The notes below the pieces were generated by a model. It ran no database searches. It was given only the letters and a program-made list of their open reading frames with translations, and was not told the origin of the DNA. The position numbers and the translations under genes are program-made. 64,000 nucleotides of DNA from Arachnopeziza araneosa. Lineage: Eukaryota; Ascomycota; Leotiomycetes; Helotiales; Arachnopezizaceae. This document shows positions 10,988 through 21,644 of this stretch, one piece after another. The first letter of the stretch is position 1; each line of letters opens with the position of its first letter. The stretch covers positions 62,001-126,000 of the forward strand of contig QYAI01000073.1 in NCBI GenBank assembly GCA_003988855.1. Reading direction: 5' to 3'.

Positions 10988-11945
10988 CTTGTGCTATGGC
11001 TATGGCACTCTTTGAAGTTTTGTATTGTGTCGGTGTTTGAAAGTTTGCGTAGATGCTGAAGCAAGATTCGAAGCTTTTAAGATCGGAAATCTCGAAATGT
11101 TGCAGAACAATAGTGATTGTGCTCGAATATATAACGTGAATCGAAGAATAAAGAGTGTGGGGTCCTATTGTCAATAGAAAGAAAGGAACAAGCGGTGTTG
11201 TGAATGCTATTGAGAGTGGGAATCCTTTCAATAGAGCACCAAAATAGAAGCGAAGAAATTGTGAAAGAACTCAAAGAAATTGACACTACACCGATACTTC
11301 AGTAACAAAAGGGGACAAGACATTCAAATACAGCAAAGAAACAAGGTCTGCGGACACCATGAGGGTCTGTTTCCGAACAGAGCTTTGTGGCATGGATCCG
11401 AGCTTTCGGACCTTTAAGATGGCATGTCAGAGAATACATTAGACTACCAGAAACAAGTACGCGTGTGGAAGTGTAGACAGGTCAAGATGTTGGTGGGAGG
11501 AGGTTCTCCTTGTTTCGTGAGCTTTGATCCAACGAGTGGTTGTCGAGCTTTGATGAATAGAACGCCAGACTCAAAGGGTATGAAACGGTCGGAAATCCCT
11601 TTGTGCGTGCCCAGTGATCTTCCCCCGGTACTCAAGGGCACGTCCATACGAGACCCTGTCTTGATTCCGTGGTTGAGGGTGCTGGATTCAAGTGTTTCCG
11701 ACACTTGAGGTTCCTGGCAATGGTCTGTAGTTGATTGGGGCGGCTTGACCCTTGATCTGACGCTTTAGCCTCGTAAGCGACTGAAACCTGACGACCCCTC
11801 CACTTTCGACCTTCATCCGCGACAAGACACCACTAGTAAGTAAATTGATTTAGTACATCAGAAGATCCACAGCATTGGGCAATCTTAAAGACTCATTCAT
11901 GTTAAGATTCGAATCCTAACGATAATTGTCTATATAGCTAATTTA
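10988..11945. other. Intergenic, divergent promoters of GH16 and acyltransferase genes
   Basis: About 960 bp between two divergent starts. A near-palindrome GTTAAGATTCGAATCCTAAC sits at about 11900-11919; I considered a tRNA T-arm there but found no matching acceptor stem. Opposing ORFs at 11424-11708 and 11444-11704 are mutual shadows. Confidence 0.4.
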
Positions 11946-13316
11946 TTGCCTATTATGGACCCTGGTGACTGCTTGAACGTTCTCGAAACACAACCATCAT
12001 TTTTGGGCCTGTATACTCAGATATGCCTTTGCTATTCAGTTCCTAACGATTCTTCATATCCAACCATTATCAAAACCTTGACCAATGGCCTCGAAAAGTT
12101 ATCTTCAAGCTTCGCCTGGGTAGCAGGTCAAGTTGTAGATGAGGCAGGTATCTACAAGATCAAACCCTTGGAGGAGATTCCTCGTATGGTCGTGAAAGAT
12201 CTCAGAAATGATCCCTCGGTGCCCACTATGGAAGTTCTTAGACAAGCCAGATTTCCTTCGAGTATGCTCGACGAAAACATTATTGCACCTCGTAACACCC
12301 TAGAAGGAACATCCGCTCAACACTCGTCAGATTACCCGGTCTTCTGCCTTCAAGCGACCAAGATTACTGGGGGCTTGCTTCTTACTTTCATTACCAGTCA
12401 TGCCTCTAACGACTTTGTTGGCCAGGGTCTGATCATGGACCTTCTTTCAAAAGCTTGTCGGGGCGAGGAATTTACAGACGAAGAAATTGCAACTGGCAAT
12501 ATGACCCGACGTAACCTGATTCCTTTCCTCGAGGGAATCTATGAGCCAGGCCCCGAGCTTTTTTATCAGATAGCGAAACCCTCTCCAGAAAGCTCCTCAG
12601 AAAATACCACAGCTGAGGTAGCACCATCCCCAGAAATAGAGTACACCTGGGCCGATTTCATCTTCTCGCCTGCTTCACTGAAAGCTGTCAAATCTCTCGC
12701 TACAAAATCCCTTTCTTCGGGTTTTATATCCACAGATGATGCTCTCACAGCATTCATCTATCAATCAATCACCCGGGCCCGACTTCCGCGATTGCACCCC
12801 AAAGCCGATGTGACCTTCACTCGCGCCGTCGACGTCCGGCGTCATCTTGATATCCCTGCAACATATCTCGGGCTTGCACAGAACTTGACATACCACACAT
12901 ACCCGATCCAGAAGCTAGTTGACGCACCACTTGGAAGCATAGCATCTGATCTACGCAAGGCTGTAGATCCTAAAACATCGACTCTCAAACATGACACCCT
13001 TGCACTAGCAAATGTCTTGCACAATGCACCAGACAAGAATATCGTCAACTTTATAGCGACTCTTGATCTCTCAAAAGACCTCATGTTGAGTTCCTGGTCC
13101 AAGGTGGGTTGTTATGAGCTGGATTTCAATCTGGGTTTAGGGAACCCTGAGGCTGTAAGGAGACCACAGATTTGTGTCCCGATAGAGAGTTTGGTTTACT
13201 TTATACCTAAGGCGTCGGATGGAGAGATTGCTGTTTTACTGGGCTTGAGAAATGAAGATTTGGAAAGGTTACGAAAGGATGAGGATTTTAGCAAATACGG
13301 GAAATATGTTAAGTGA
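11946..13316 (+). CDS. BAHD-like acyltransferase (trichothecene 3-O-acetyltransferase family)
   Basis: Single exon, 456 residues. It belongs to the fungal branch of the acyl-CoA-dependent transferase family that includes Tri101. The catalytic HxxxD motif is present as His152-A-S-N-Asp156 in SHASNDFVGQG. The structural DFGWG-like motif appears near the C-terminus as LDFNLGLGNPEAVRRP. Length and the N- and C-half arrangement are usual. The natural acceptor is unknown: no trichothecene or other secondary-metabolite cluster surrounds it (neighbours are a glucanase and a peptidase). It should be read as a cytosolic O-acyltransferase, possibly for detoxification or a small metabolite. I would not infer toxin biosynthesis from this gene alone. 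Confidence 0.85.
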   Translation: MPIMDPGDCLNVLETQPSFLGLYTQICLCYSVPNDSSYPTIIKTLTNGLEKLSSSFAWVAGQVVDEAGIYKIKPLEEIPRMVVKDLRNDPSVPTMEVLRQARFPSSMLDENIIAPRNTLEGTSAQHSSDYPVFCLQATKITGGLLLTFITSHASNDFVGQGLIMDLLSKACRGEEFTDEEIATGNMTRRNLIPFLEGIYEPGPELFYQIAKPSPESSSENTTAEVAPSPEIEYTWADFIFSPASLKAVKSLATKSLSSGFISTDDALTAFIYQSITRARLPRLHPKADVTFTRAVDVRRHLDIPATYLGLAQNLTYHTYPIQKLVDAPLGSIASDLRKAVDPKTSTLKHDTLALANVLHNAPDKNIVNFIATLDLSKDLMLSSWSKVGCYELDFNLGLGNPEAVRRPQICVPIESLVYFIPKASDGEIAVLLGLRNEDLERLRKDEDFSKYGKYVK

Positions 13317-13549
13317 TTGTTACCCTCTCCCTTTCAGCAATGGCAAGAGATGCCACTATATTACAATGCTACTCGTTAGTAGACAGTATGAAAGTAGAAT
13401 CCCTATGAAACATTGTGTCTAACTCTTAAATTATAAATGCTGATATCTGAGTTAGAACATTGGAACTCTACCTCTTTTGATCGCCTAGCTCTATAATTCC
13501 TCTTCCCGAAAACAGGATATTCAAATATCATTTGACTAATTAGTGTCAC

Positions 13550-14319
13550 TCATAATTGACAACTCTTGATGACAGACTTTATCAATGCAATGGTAACATC
13601 CTTTCCCTTCTCAAACTCCACTTCTTCCTTCAACATCGGGACATGAAAAAATAGCACCTTTCTCTCACCCTGCGGCCCATTATTCTTCCAAAGCCACTCT
13701 AAAGAAGCATAGTATACGAAGCCACACACATAATTCCCCACATCATCACTCGTCCTCAAATCTATATCCGGCTCTCTATTTTCCCCTTTAGTCTTCCCCT
13801 TTCCTTTGCTCTTACCACTTCCTCTTGACTTGGAACTCGAGTTTGAACTCGCATTCTCCACTTTCCACATCCCCAAAACATCCTCAATATCAATCGTACT
13901 ATCCAATCTCTCCGGACTCTTTCCCCACAGACTCTTCGTCTCCTTCCGACTCACCACCTTCCTCTCCTCATCCGGAATCTCATGGTAGCAATCCCGGTTC
14001 GCTCCTTTCTCAATAGCATAGTAGTTCCGTTCCATAGCGAGACCCATGTGGATCACGACATCGGGTTGGTGTGCCTCTATTAATTTGGGAACCGAGAGCA
14101 GGGAGTGATAGGTTGCGGCGAGAGGTGAGGCGGGAACAATAATGCGAACTCCGTTTATGGTGCTGGGGAGGCGGGATGCGATAGACCAGGAGGGATTGAT
14201 TTTTACGTCCAGGAAGGGCTAGAGAGAGTTAGCCTATGGTAGGAGAGGTGAGAAATGGGTGTGGGTACTCCGAAACCGGTTATGAGTATTTTGGGTGAGG
14301 AGGGAGTTTCTTCAGTCAT
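13550..14319 (-). CDS. Pyroglutamyl peptidase I-like (peptidase C15)
   Basis: Removes N-terminal pyroglutamate from peptides (family knowledge). Exon 1 is 14319-14269 (MTEETPSSPKILITGFG), followed by a 50-nt intron and exon 2 14218-13550, giving 239 residues. GFGPF is rebuilt exactly across the splice, which confirms it. Candidate catalytic residues are Glu87 (in AIEKGANR), Cys182 (in GNYVCGFVYYASL) and His209 (in VLFFHVPML), matching the Glu-Cys-His triad of the family. Between Glu and Cys lies a low-complexity Ser/Gly/Lys insertion at about residues 140-163, which bacterial enzymes lack. The gene is convergent with the acyltransferase (stops 233 bp apart). Catalytic competence looks intact. 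Confidence 0.85.
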
Positions 14320-15877
14320 TTTACTTGAGTATGATGAGAATATCTCTTCACCGTGATAGTTGTTGCGGATTTTGTAGATTGAGTCATCGTATTACTGTGT
14401 GGTGAGACGGAGGTCGATGCCCAATAGCATCCGTGTATTTCTAAAAAGGTCTCGTAAGTCTGCACATCATAAATCAAGTCAAAAACATTGATGGCCGACA
14501 GGTTCGTAACTCCATGCAGCTTACCATTAAGCACCAAATGGCTACGCCATGATCACCCGAAGGCTCTATCATTCCTGTCAACCTTGCATGAGATGTGTGG
14601 CCATAGCCGGAATAAGGCCTTGATTAACGGCCAGCCTCAAAGTATGTTTGATGGTCACCATATGGAGCTATGAAGCCTCAGAGCTTGCTAGGAACGATAA
14701 AAACTCCAAAATTTATTATCTAGTGGACGGAGTACGTGTATTTAATGCTGTCACATTGATTGCTCAAAGACGCTCAAAAGGAAAGAGGTCGTTCCGTTCT
14801 TCAGAACCATGCCAAAGCTAGCCAAAGCTGATGATCTAGAAAACCCATCCCTGGGATGTTTCCTATGCTAAAAATCTAGGAATAAGGTACAACCTTGGTA
14901 GCCTATACCTGAACCTCGGCCGTATATCAAACACACTCTAGGAATCCCTCCAATTTTCTTCGTTACCGCATGAAACTTTGCCTCCTTTACGGCAGAAAGT
15001 CGGCAAAACGTCGGTAGAAAGTTGGCCAAATGCGTCTTGCCCAAAATTATACTCTTCTTGGTAACTTTCTTAAGTCTCTCAACAAGTATTGGTCTTCAAA
15101 CCGGCTTTCCACTGGCATCTACATCTCTTGTCTTAGCTCAAACTCACAAGTCTCCAAAAGTCTGAGATATAGTCTTTGTTCCGTTCTAACTAGCTAATCG
15201 CGTTGTTTCTTCTCTAACCCTAAGGTACGTTGCTCTATATCTTTTGTCTACTAGTTTTCAAAAACCAGGGAACTATTCGTAGAGCCGCTAAAACAGGTCA
15301 AAATGATATGCAACACAAACCACGGTTCCTCCCCACCATCTCAGATCTTGACACAAGCGAACGGCACAACCATTGTTGACACTCCGTAACGCTTTATTTC
15401 TATCTCGGGGTTATTACGGTCCGAAAGAGAAGGAAGTCATTCCTGTTATGCTGACCCAATCTTCGATACGAAATGTTCTTTCCGCATTTCATCACTCGAC
15501 AACAAGTCATCTTTCCTGCTCAACCGGGCAACCGAGCAACTGACACAACTGCAAGGTGATATCGTACTTTCAGATGTTAGATTCTATCTTGATATCTTCT
15601 CTAGACCGATAGGGATATCTGCTTGTTCTTCGAGCAAACCCCGGTCCCCCTAGATGCAAACAGTAGCATAAAAGATCTCCTATTCTGAAATGCTTCTACC
15701 AACTCAGAGATCCTTTCACTCAATTATCTTCCTATATGTTTATGCAGAGAGAATTTTATTTCAACTTTATCTACGAGAAGTAGAAGGGACTTTAATTCTC
15801 AAGTTTTTGCTCAGCCACCATCTCAGCATCTTGCTCCTGCATTCTCTCGAGATATTGAGACCTATTGCTAATGTTAT
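14320..15877. other. Intergenic, nothing recognised
   Basis: About 1.5 kb of AT-rich spacer between the peptidase start and the dehydrogenase stop. Near 14995-15025 a short word (AAGTCGG/AACGTCGG/AAGTTGG) is repeated three times. I see no gene. Confidence 0.5.
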
Positions 15878-16733
15878 CTACCAAGGATACTGCCCCGTCG
15901 CAGTCAAGAAACTCGCATGCTCTCCATCCCTCTCCCCATTCACCACACTCACAATTGGCTTAGCTCCCACACTCGTCGGCTGCGCTCCATTCTCAGCCTT
16001 ATTATGTGGTCCTAAACCACTAACCACAAACCCAGGCGAGAATGCAAAGACCTTGATTCCCATCTCTCCATACACTGTAGCCTGAGCGGCAGTAAGCAAG
16101 TTCAAAGCGGCCTTGCTCGCACAATACGCAATTCCCCACATGCCAATTTTGTTCGGCTGAGCTGTGGTATCAAGTCGTCGGCCGATGGAGCCGCCGCCCG
16201 AACTGATGTTGATGATGCGTGCTGTGCCTGTGGACTTCTGGAGGAGAGGGGCAAATGCTTCAACCATGAGATAGGGGCCAGTTGAGTTGGTAAGGAAGCA
16301 TTGTCTCATCTGTTCTCCAGGTGTGCCGGTGGAGCTGATGGAGCCGATGGCGGCATTATTGACTAGGACATCAATTCTCAAGCTTGTGAGCCGGGCATCT
16401 AGTCAATCAATTCAGAAGTACACCTACCGACCATGGTTACTATCAACAGTTTTTGCTGCAGCGGTGATCGATTCCTCGCTGTCAACATCGAGATGCAATA
16501 GTTCTACCGTCCCTGGCTGTTCTCGGAATTGGAGATCCTTAAGAGCAACTTCTCCTTTCTCAATAGAACGGCTCCCAAGGAGTACATGTTTCGAAGGATC
16601 GGAGAGCAGCTGTGATGCAAGTTCAAAGCCGATGCCTGCATTGGCTATTCATTTTTCGTTAGTAGCTGTATATTTGGAGGCTTTACAAAAGCCTACCTCC
16701 AGTAATCAAGACGATCGTTTTGTTAGTAGCCAT
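15878..16733 (-). CDS. Short-chain dehydrogenase/reductase (SDR)
   Basis: Three exons, 16733-16697, 16644-16428 and 16382-15878, give 252 residues. Splicing rebuilds the NAD(P)-binding motif TGANAGIGFE (TGxxxGxG) at about residues 11-20 across the first junction, which validates it. The NNAG motif is NNAA at 93-96, the active-site serine lies in NISSGG (145-146), and Tyr171-C-A-S-Lys175 is the YxxxK catalytic pair. This is a classical cytosolic SDR of usual length. Substrate and cofactor preference cannot be read with confidence, though Ser-Arg after the second strand (LLGSRS) is compatible with NADP. No pathway partner is adjacent. Confidence 0.9.
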
Positions 16734-18044
16734 GTCTTAAAGCAGAATTTGATTTTTAAGACTCGCTGATCTTCTTTTGCTGAAATCACCCATCGATATA
16801 TATATTTAACATGCTCCTCTATTCCTTCTCCCCGGCGTTAATCACCTCTTAATTCCGACCATCTTTCTTCCTCTTGACCTATCGACATATCTAGAGCTCT
16901 CTTTGAAGCCATATCCTCCAGGACGCTAACCGAATAAGTCAATACCCGCGAGCATGAAAGCCACTTTATGCAGGATCCAGGTACTGCTTGCAACATCCGT
17001 TAACTCCACATTCACCATGACATTATGGTAAATCAGCAATGACAATAATTTTGCTACCATCAGGCTATTCAAGAAATCTTAGTTCGAAGTAGAAAATCAA
17101 TTTAAGACTTCAATGATGAAAAAGTATTGCCCCGCGACTCATATTTGACTGAGCTTAGCATTGCTTGCATTTCCCACTCACTCGCTTTATACTAGCTCAC
17201 TTACCAAATTGCTCGAGTTACTTTAGAGAAGATGGATTTCATTAACTTTAAGTTTATATTAGGAGGCGTTTTTCCTTTCTTTTGAGGATAGATACTCAAC
17301 CAGAAATTGTGTAATCCTTCTACCTGTTTTCAACTACTCTACTTGATTTGCTCTATTCACACAGTATGGCCACCTTTCCTTCCTCGCCATCTTTCCCAAC
17401 ACATTCTGACTCGTAGCTACGGCCTACCAAAGCCTGAACGCGCTACCAACTTGCGAAATTTATATGGAAAACTGGAGGGCTTTGCACGAGACTTTGTGAA
17501 AATTCAGATTGGGGATGATGCTTAAAATCTGTGTGGAGAGTGAAGGTGGATAATTAGAGGAGTAGATCTCTTGGTTTTAGAATCTTGAGGAAGCAAGAAG
17601 TGATTCCGCAAAGCTACATAGGATAGCCTTTCCTAGAGCTGCCTGCTCTTGAGATCGTGTGCTTTTTTGATCAAGAATTAAGTATCTATGTTATTGATGG
17701 ATGTAGTGAAGGCTTAAAACCCTGTAAAAGAGGGACTCACACTGTAACTTTATTTCTACCTGTTGATGAATTTTCTCATTGGAGAAAGATATGTTGGCGA
17801 GAAATTTAGAAGACGGTAATAATGCTCTTGCACATGAATTAAATATGTTGCACAAACTCCCAATGCGGCTAGCCGCATAACCTTATGAGCTTGACAAGGC
17901 TGAGATTTTTTGAGTTGAACCTCAGCTAAACTATCTACCCCACGACCTCGCCACGCCTCAATGGTTCTTTATGTATTTGACATACTCAGAACATTTTAGA
18001 AGCAGATATCCGAATCAAACCTCAGAGGCATAGTTGAAAACAGG
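16734..18044. other. Intergenic, nothing recognised
   Basis: 1.3 kb of AT-rich DNA between the divergent SDR and Prp4 genes. The 72-codon ORF at 17307-17525 shows no protein-like features. Confidence 0.5.
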
Positions 18045-19769
18045 ATGCATCCCTCACGGCAAGCGTATGTGGAGGAAGCGGAGCCAGATGTAAGCATTCC
18101 CTTCTACATATCCCCATTTCGGCTCTCAGACAGTATTCATATGATATCAGAGGCATCTCCGCTCTCGTACACCGGAAGAGCCTTGAAGCTGATGGATCTG
18201 GTGCACTCAGGATGGGCTCATCGATCTTGCAGATGTCCGTAAGTAAACCTCCATTTCTTTTCGCGGTCATCCAATATCTGACTATCTTCAGCCCTCGATC
18301 GCGACTATGAGATGCCCTCTGCGGTAGCAGGTATTGCGCCCGAACGTGCCTCTGCGATCCTGTCACAATTCGAGCGTAAACGTAAGGCAGCACAGATTGC
18401 GGTTCCAACAGACGATGGACGGGTGCGCGCGAGATTACGGGAGATGGGAGAACCTATGACACTATTTGGAGAAGGACCAGGCGATCGGCGAGATAGATTG
18501 AGACAACTACTTGCGATTGAGGCGGAGATCAATGCGGAAGACGAGGATGGAGATCTAGAGATGCAGGACACCGATCCACAGAATGAGAATGAGCAGGAAG
18601 AAGAGTTTTACACGAAAGGCATTCAGGAGCTACTACAAGCGAGGAAGAAGATCGCAAAATATTCTTTACCAAGAGCTAAGAGTAGGCTTGCAAGTCAAAA
18701 GATAGAGTCGGGAATACCACTAAGGACGCATGTTAAATTCAGGAAAGGTTTGAAGGAAAAACTGCAAAGCTTCGAGCTGTATGGAAGTCAGATGGCTGGA
18801 GAGAGGCCTGTCAGTATGGCTCGATTTGCGCCGAATGGAGAGGTCATTGCTGCAGGAAACTGGGGAGGGGGGGTTAAACTTTTAAATGTTCCTGTGATGA
18901 ATGAGATACGAACACTACGGGGGCATACAGACAGAATTGGTGGCATATCCTGGTTTCCAGATGCTACGTTACCGGGTACGACAGTGTCGCCGGATTCGGT
19001 CAATCTTGCCTCTGGAGGTGCAGAAGGAAATGTTCATCTCTGGTCTTTAAATCAAGACACTCCTATATCTACATTAGCAGGTCACAACCAGCGTGTTTGT
19101 CGAGTTGAGTTCCATCCATCTGGTCAATATCTGGCTTCAGCATCCGAGGATACAACATGGCGTCTCTGGGATGTAAATACAACAACAGAACTCCAACTTC
19201 AAGAAGGTCATTCAAGAGGAGTGTTTGCGTTAGCTTTCAACACTGATGGATCTCTCTTAGCGAGCGCTGGTATGGACAGTATTGGTCGTATTTGGGATTT
19301 ACGAACGGGAAGAACAGTCATGATTTTAGAAGGCCACATCCGTCCCATTTATGCATTGGATTGGGGTGTCGATGGCCATCGCGTGCTCTCCGGTTCGGGT
19401 GATGGTTGGATCAAATGCTGGGATGTGCGGAAGGTTCAGCCCTCTGGTGGTCTTGGTGCTCATAAGAGTGTTGTATCAGACCTGAGATGGTACAAGGGAA
19501 TGGACGATCCGGCCTGGGGTGTGGAGCCCGAACTTGATGATCAAGGAGCGAGACGTCCTAAGAAATCCGGGACCTTCTTTGTCTCTGGAGGATTCGATAA
19601 AAATGTCAATATCTTCTCGGCGGACGACTGGTCTCTGGTACAAAGCCTGAGTGGCCATACAGGGAATGTGCACAGTGTCGATGTCAGTAGAGATGCGAAA
19701 TGGATTGTGAGTGGAGGTTATGACCGGACGGTGAAGCTATGGGGCATGAACTCTGCAGAGGGTATTTGA
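18045..19769 (+). CDS. PRP4: U4/U6 snRNP WD40 protein Prp4
   Basis: Core spliceosome component of the U4/U6 and tri-snRNP particles. I read exons 18045-18089, 18211-18238 (only 28 nt) and 18292-19769, giving 516 residues. The joined start is MHPSRQAYVEEAEPD, then DGLIDLADV, then PLDRDYEMPSAVAG. The Prp4 N-terminal motif follows: VPTDDGRVRARLREMGEP then ITLFGEGP-like MTLFGEGPGDRRDRLR, which is specific to this family. Seven WD repeats fill the C-terminal half, with dipeptide endings such as RLWDVN, RIWDLR, KCWDVR and VKLWGM. The micro-exon means simple ORF calling misses the N-terminus and would start at the internal Met at 18312. Confidence 0.9.
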
Positions 19770-20147
19770 GTTTGTATTGAGAAATGAAGATGCCGCTATA
19801 CCCTTCTGACTGATAATCTTGTTGAATGCTAAATATTGATGAATTCGTGAGGAAAGACAAATCTGTTGTTGAATATCAAAGTTCAATTATTAAATATTGT
19901 AAGTCTTTGACCAAATATATAGGAAATAGTTGAGATTCAGCTTTCTGATCTTAGTTAGTGGTAGGTCGCGAGTGCCATAAATTTCAAGCTTCAAGTGAAT
20001 CTCTCTTCGGCGAGAGCATCACCTTTTCCACCGCCGCGTTCTTTCTTTTGACCTACTTTCCTCAAATTTCGACTTCAAGGACTTTCATTATCCTTCAACA
20101 ACGTTGATAGTTGATATAAGGGCCACAATCACAGCCTGAGACGCATC
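19770..20147. other. Intergenic
   Basis: 378 bp between two same-strand genes; AT-rich 3' UTR, then a C/T-rich leader from about 20030. No feature beyond that. Confidence 0.4.
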
Positions 20148-21644
20148 GTGACACCTTCGATGCCACTTGATGTTACAAGGACGTCGATCACTGCAATCAA
20201 TATAGATATGGATCCACTGACCTCACCTACCAATCCAATTCCAGGAGCCGAAATGTTAACTACGCCAACGCGATCAGAGAACTGGAACACCTCATCCAAG
20301 AGATCTTCGCTGTTGAAGTCAAGTCCCAGTTCCAAATCCAACAAATCACATCTTCCAAATTTCCCGGAGGTAATTCTCAGATCTTCCAAGACGGTGATTC
20401 TCAAAGGATCCTCGCTGTCAATTTGCCATTGGACATCGGATTCCAAGCCGGAAAAACTACTGCAGTCAATGGAGTTTCAATTAGATCTCACTCTACATCA
20501 GAAGATTGCTGCACCTTGGACTAGGCAGCTTATTGAAGAAGTCTTGTCTGATTGTCATCGCGTTCAAGATGCCGCTTTATCTATGATGGCTGAAGAGCTG
20601 CAAACGGAATGTATCCGCTTAACTGGCAACTGTCAATTCTTGGCCGAAAAATTGGGGGTTGATAAATCTCTGGAAAGTAGGATCAGGGAGTATCAGGTGA
20701 TGCGTTTCCACAACTATATTCTAGGGATGGGTAATGCCATTCCACACACTCAGGAGGTGGCATATTTGTTCATTAGTTCGTCTTCGGCTGATGATAAGCG
20801 CTACGATGGTAGAGCGTGGGAATCTGTCTGCGAGGACGTTGAGCAAGAGATAAATGTGTTATTGGAGTGGAAGGGTGTTGACTCAAGTGTTCCCAAGCCT
20901 TCGACTCCAGTCCTAAACTCTGTCCAGCGAGCAGCTTCACAATGCAAGGACTTTAGTTGGGAGGATTTCTTTGGTCCTCTTGCCGAGTATGTTGAGAAAT
21001 ATAAACCTGAGAACGAGAGAAAGAACTGTATTGTTCTCCCAGGCGGCAAATCATATGTCCAAACCGAATCACTCGACAAACTCGCAGTAGCAGGTCGATG
21101 GAATGATATCGCCTGTATCTTGGTTCGCAATTTCTACGACCTTCCGAATATTGTACCCCTAGCACTAGGCAAGAGAATTGAAATCTTCCAGAGAGAGCTC
21201 AAGAAATTTCAAGACTGGCATTTTAAGAGCATCACCGAAGTTTGGTGCAAAGACGAGAAGCGATACGTAGCAAAAAGTTATGAACTTCATGATTGGGTTA
21301 TGAAGCTAGAAGGATTGAGAACGGCTCCAAAGGGGGAGACAAAGGGAAATGGTGTTGTCGGTGATTTGATGAGCAAAAGTTCGAAAGAGCAGCGAGAGAA
21401 GCTACGAGATGAGTATCATGAAGTGCAGCTGAGGTGGAAGAGAACTCGGGATGATGTGCAGGATGCTGAGAGTGTGATGAAGTTGGCGGAGATGAGATTA
21501 CAGGAAACCCAGAGTATACTACAGGAAAATCTGAAGAAAGCAAAAACGAAACTTGAGGAGAAGATGTTGCTACACAAGGCCTGTGGGGATACTTTGATGG
21601 GAGTGGTGAGGAAGGTTGAGGCACTGGATTTAAAACTTATTTGA
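20148..21644 (+). CDS. Unrecognised coiled-coil protein; 5' part probably mis-framed
   Basis: The longest ORF is 498 codons. From about residue 107 it is convincing: helix-rich, with SDDKRYDGRAWESVCEDVEQ-type mixed segments, ending in a long Lys/Glu coiled coil (about residues 410-490). I do not recognise a family. The first ~106 codons are Ser/Lys/Thr-rich and look like an out-of-frame reading. The +2 frame is open from about 20171 and reads naturally there (YANAIRELEHLIQEIFAVEV and on). A 49-nt intron from 20417 (GCT|GTCAAT) to 20465 (CTGCAG) would join that frame to the long ORF in phase 0 at TCA ATG GAG. The true start codon is then unresolved, possibly upstream with an acceptor at 20244. 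Treat 20466-21644 as solid coding sequence. Confidence 0.65.
   Translation: MTPSMPLDVTRTSITAINIDMDPLTSPTNPIPGAEMLTTPTRSENWNTSSKRSSLLKSSPSSKSNKSHLPNFPEVILRSSKTVILKGSSLSICHWTSDSKPEKLLQSMEFQLDLTLHQKIAAPWTRQLIEEVLSDCHRVQDAALSMMAEELQTECIRLTGNCQFLAEKLGVDKSLESRIREYQVMRFHNYILGMGNAIPHTQEVAYLFISSSSADDKRYDGRAWESVCEDVEQEINVLLEWKGVDSSVPKPSTPVLNSVQRAASQCKDFSWEDFFGPLAEYVEKYKPENERKNCIVLPGGKSYVQTESLDKLAVAGRWNDIACILVRNFYDLPNIVPLALGKRIEIFQRELKKFQDWHFKSITEVWCKDEKRYVAKSYELHDWVMKLEGLRTAPKGETKGNGVVGDLMSKSSKEQREKLRDEYHEVQLRWKRTRDDVQDAESVMKLAEMRLQETQSILQENLKKAKTKLEEKMLLHKACGDTLMGVVRKVEALDLKLI

Noticed and set aside
11895..11925. Possible tRNA T-arm (GATTCGAATC inside an inverted repeat)
   Set aside because: No matching acceptor stem, D-arm or anticodon arm within about 75 bases upstream.
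11946..13316. Trichothecene-type secondary-metabolite cluster
   Set aside because: The acyltransferase is the only such gene; no synthase, P450 or pathway regulator is nearby.
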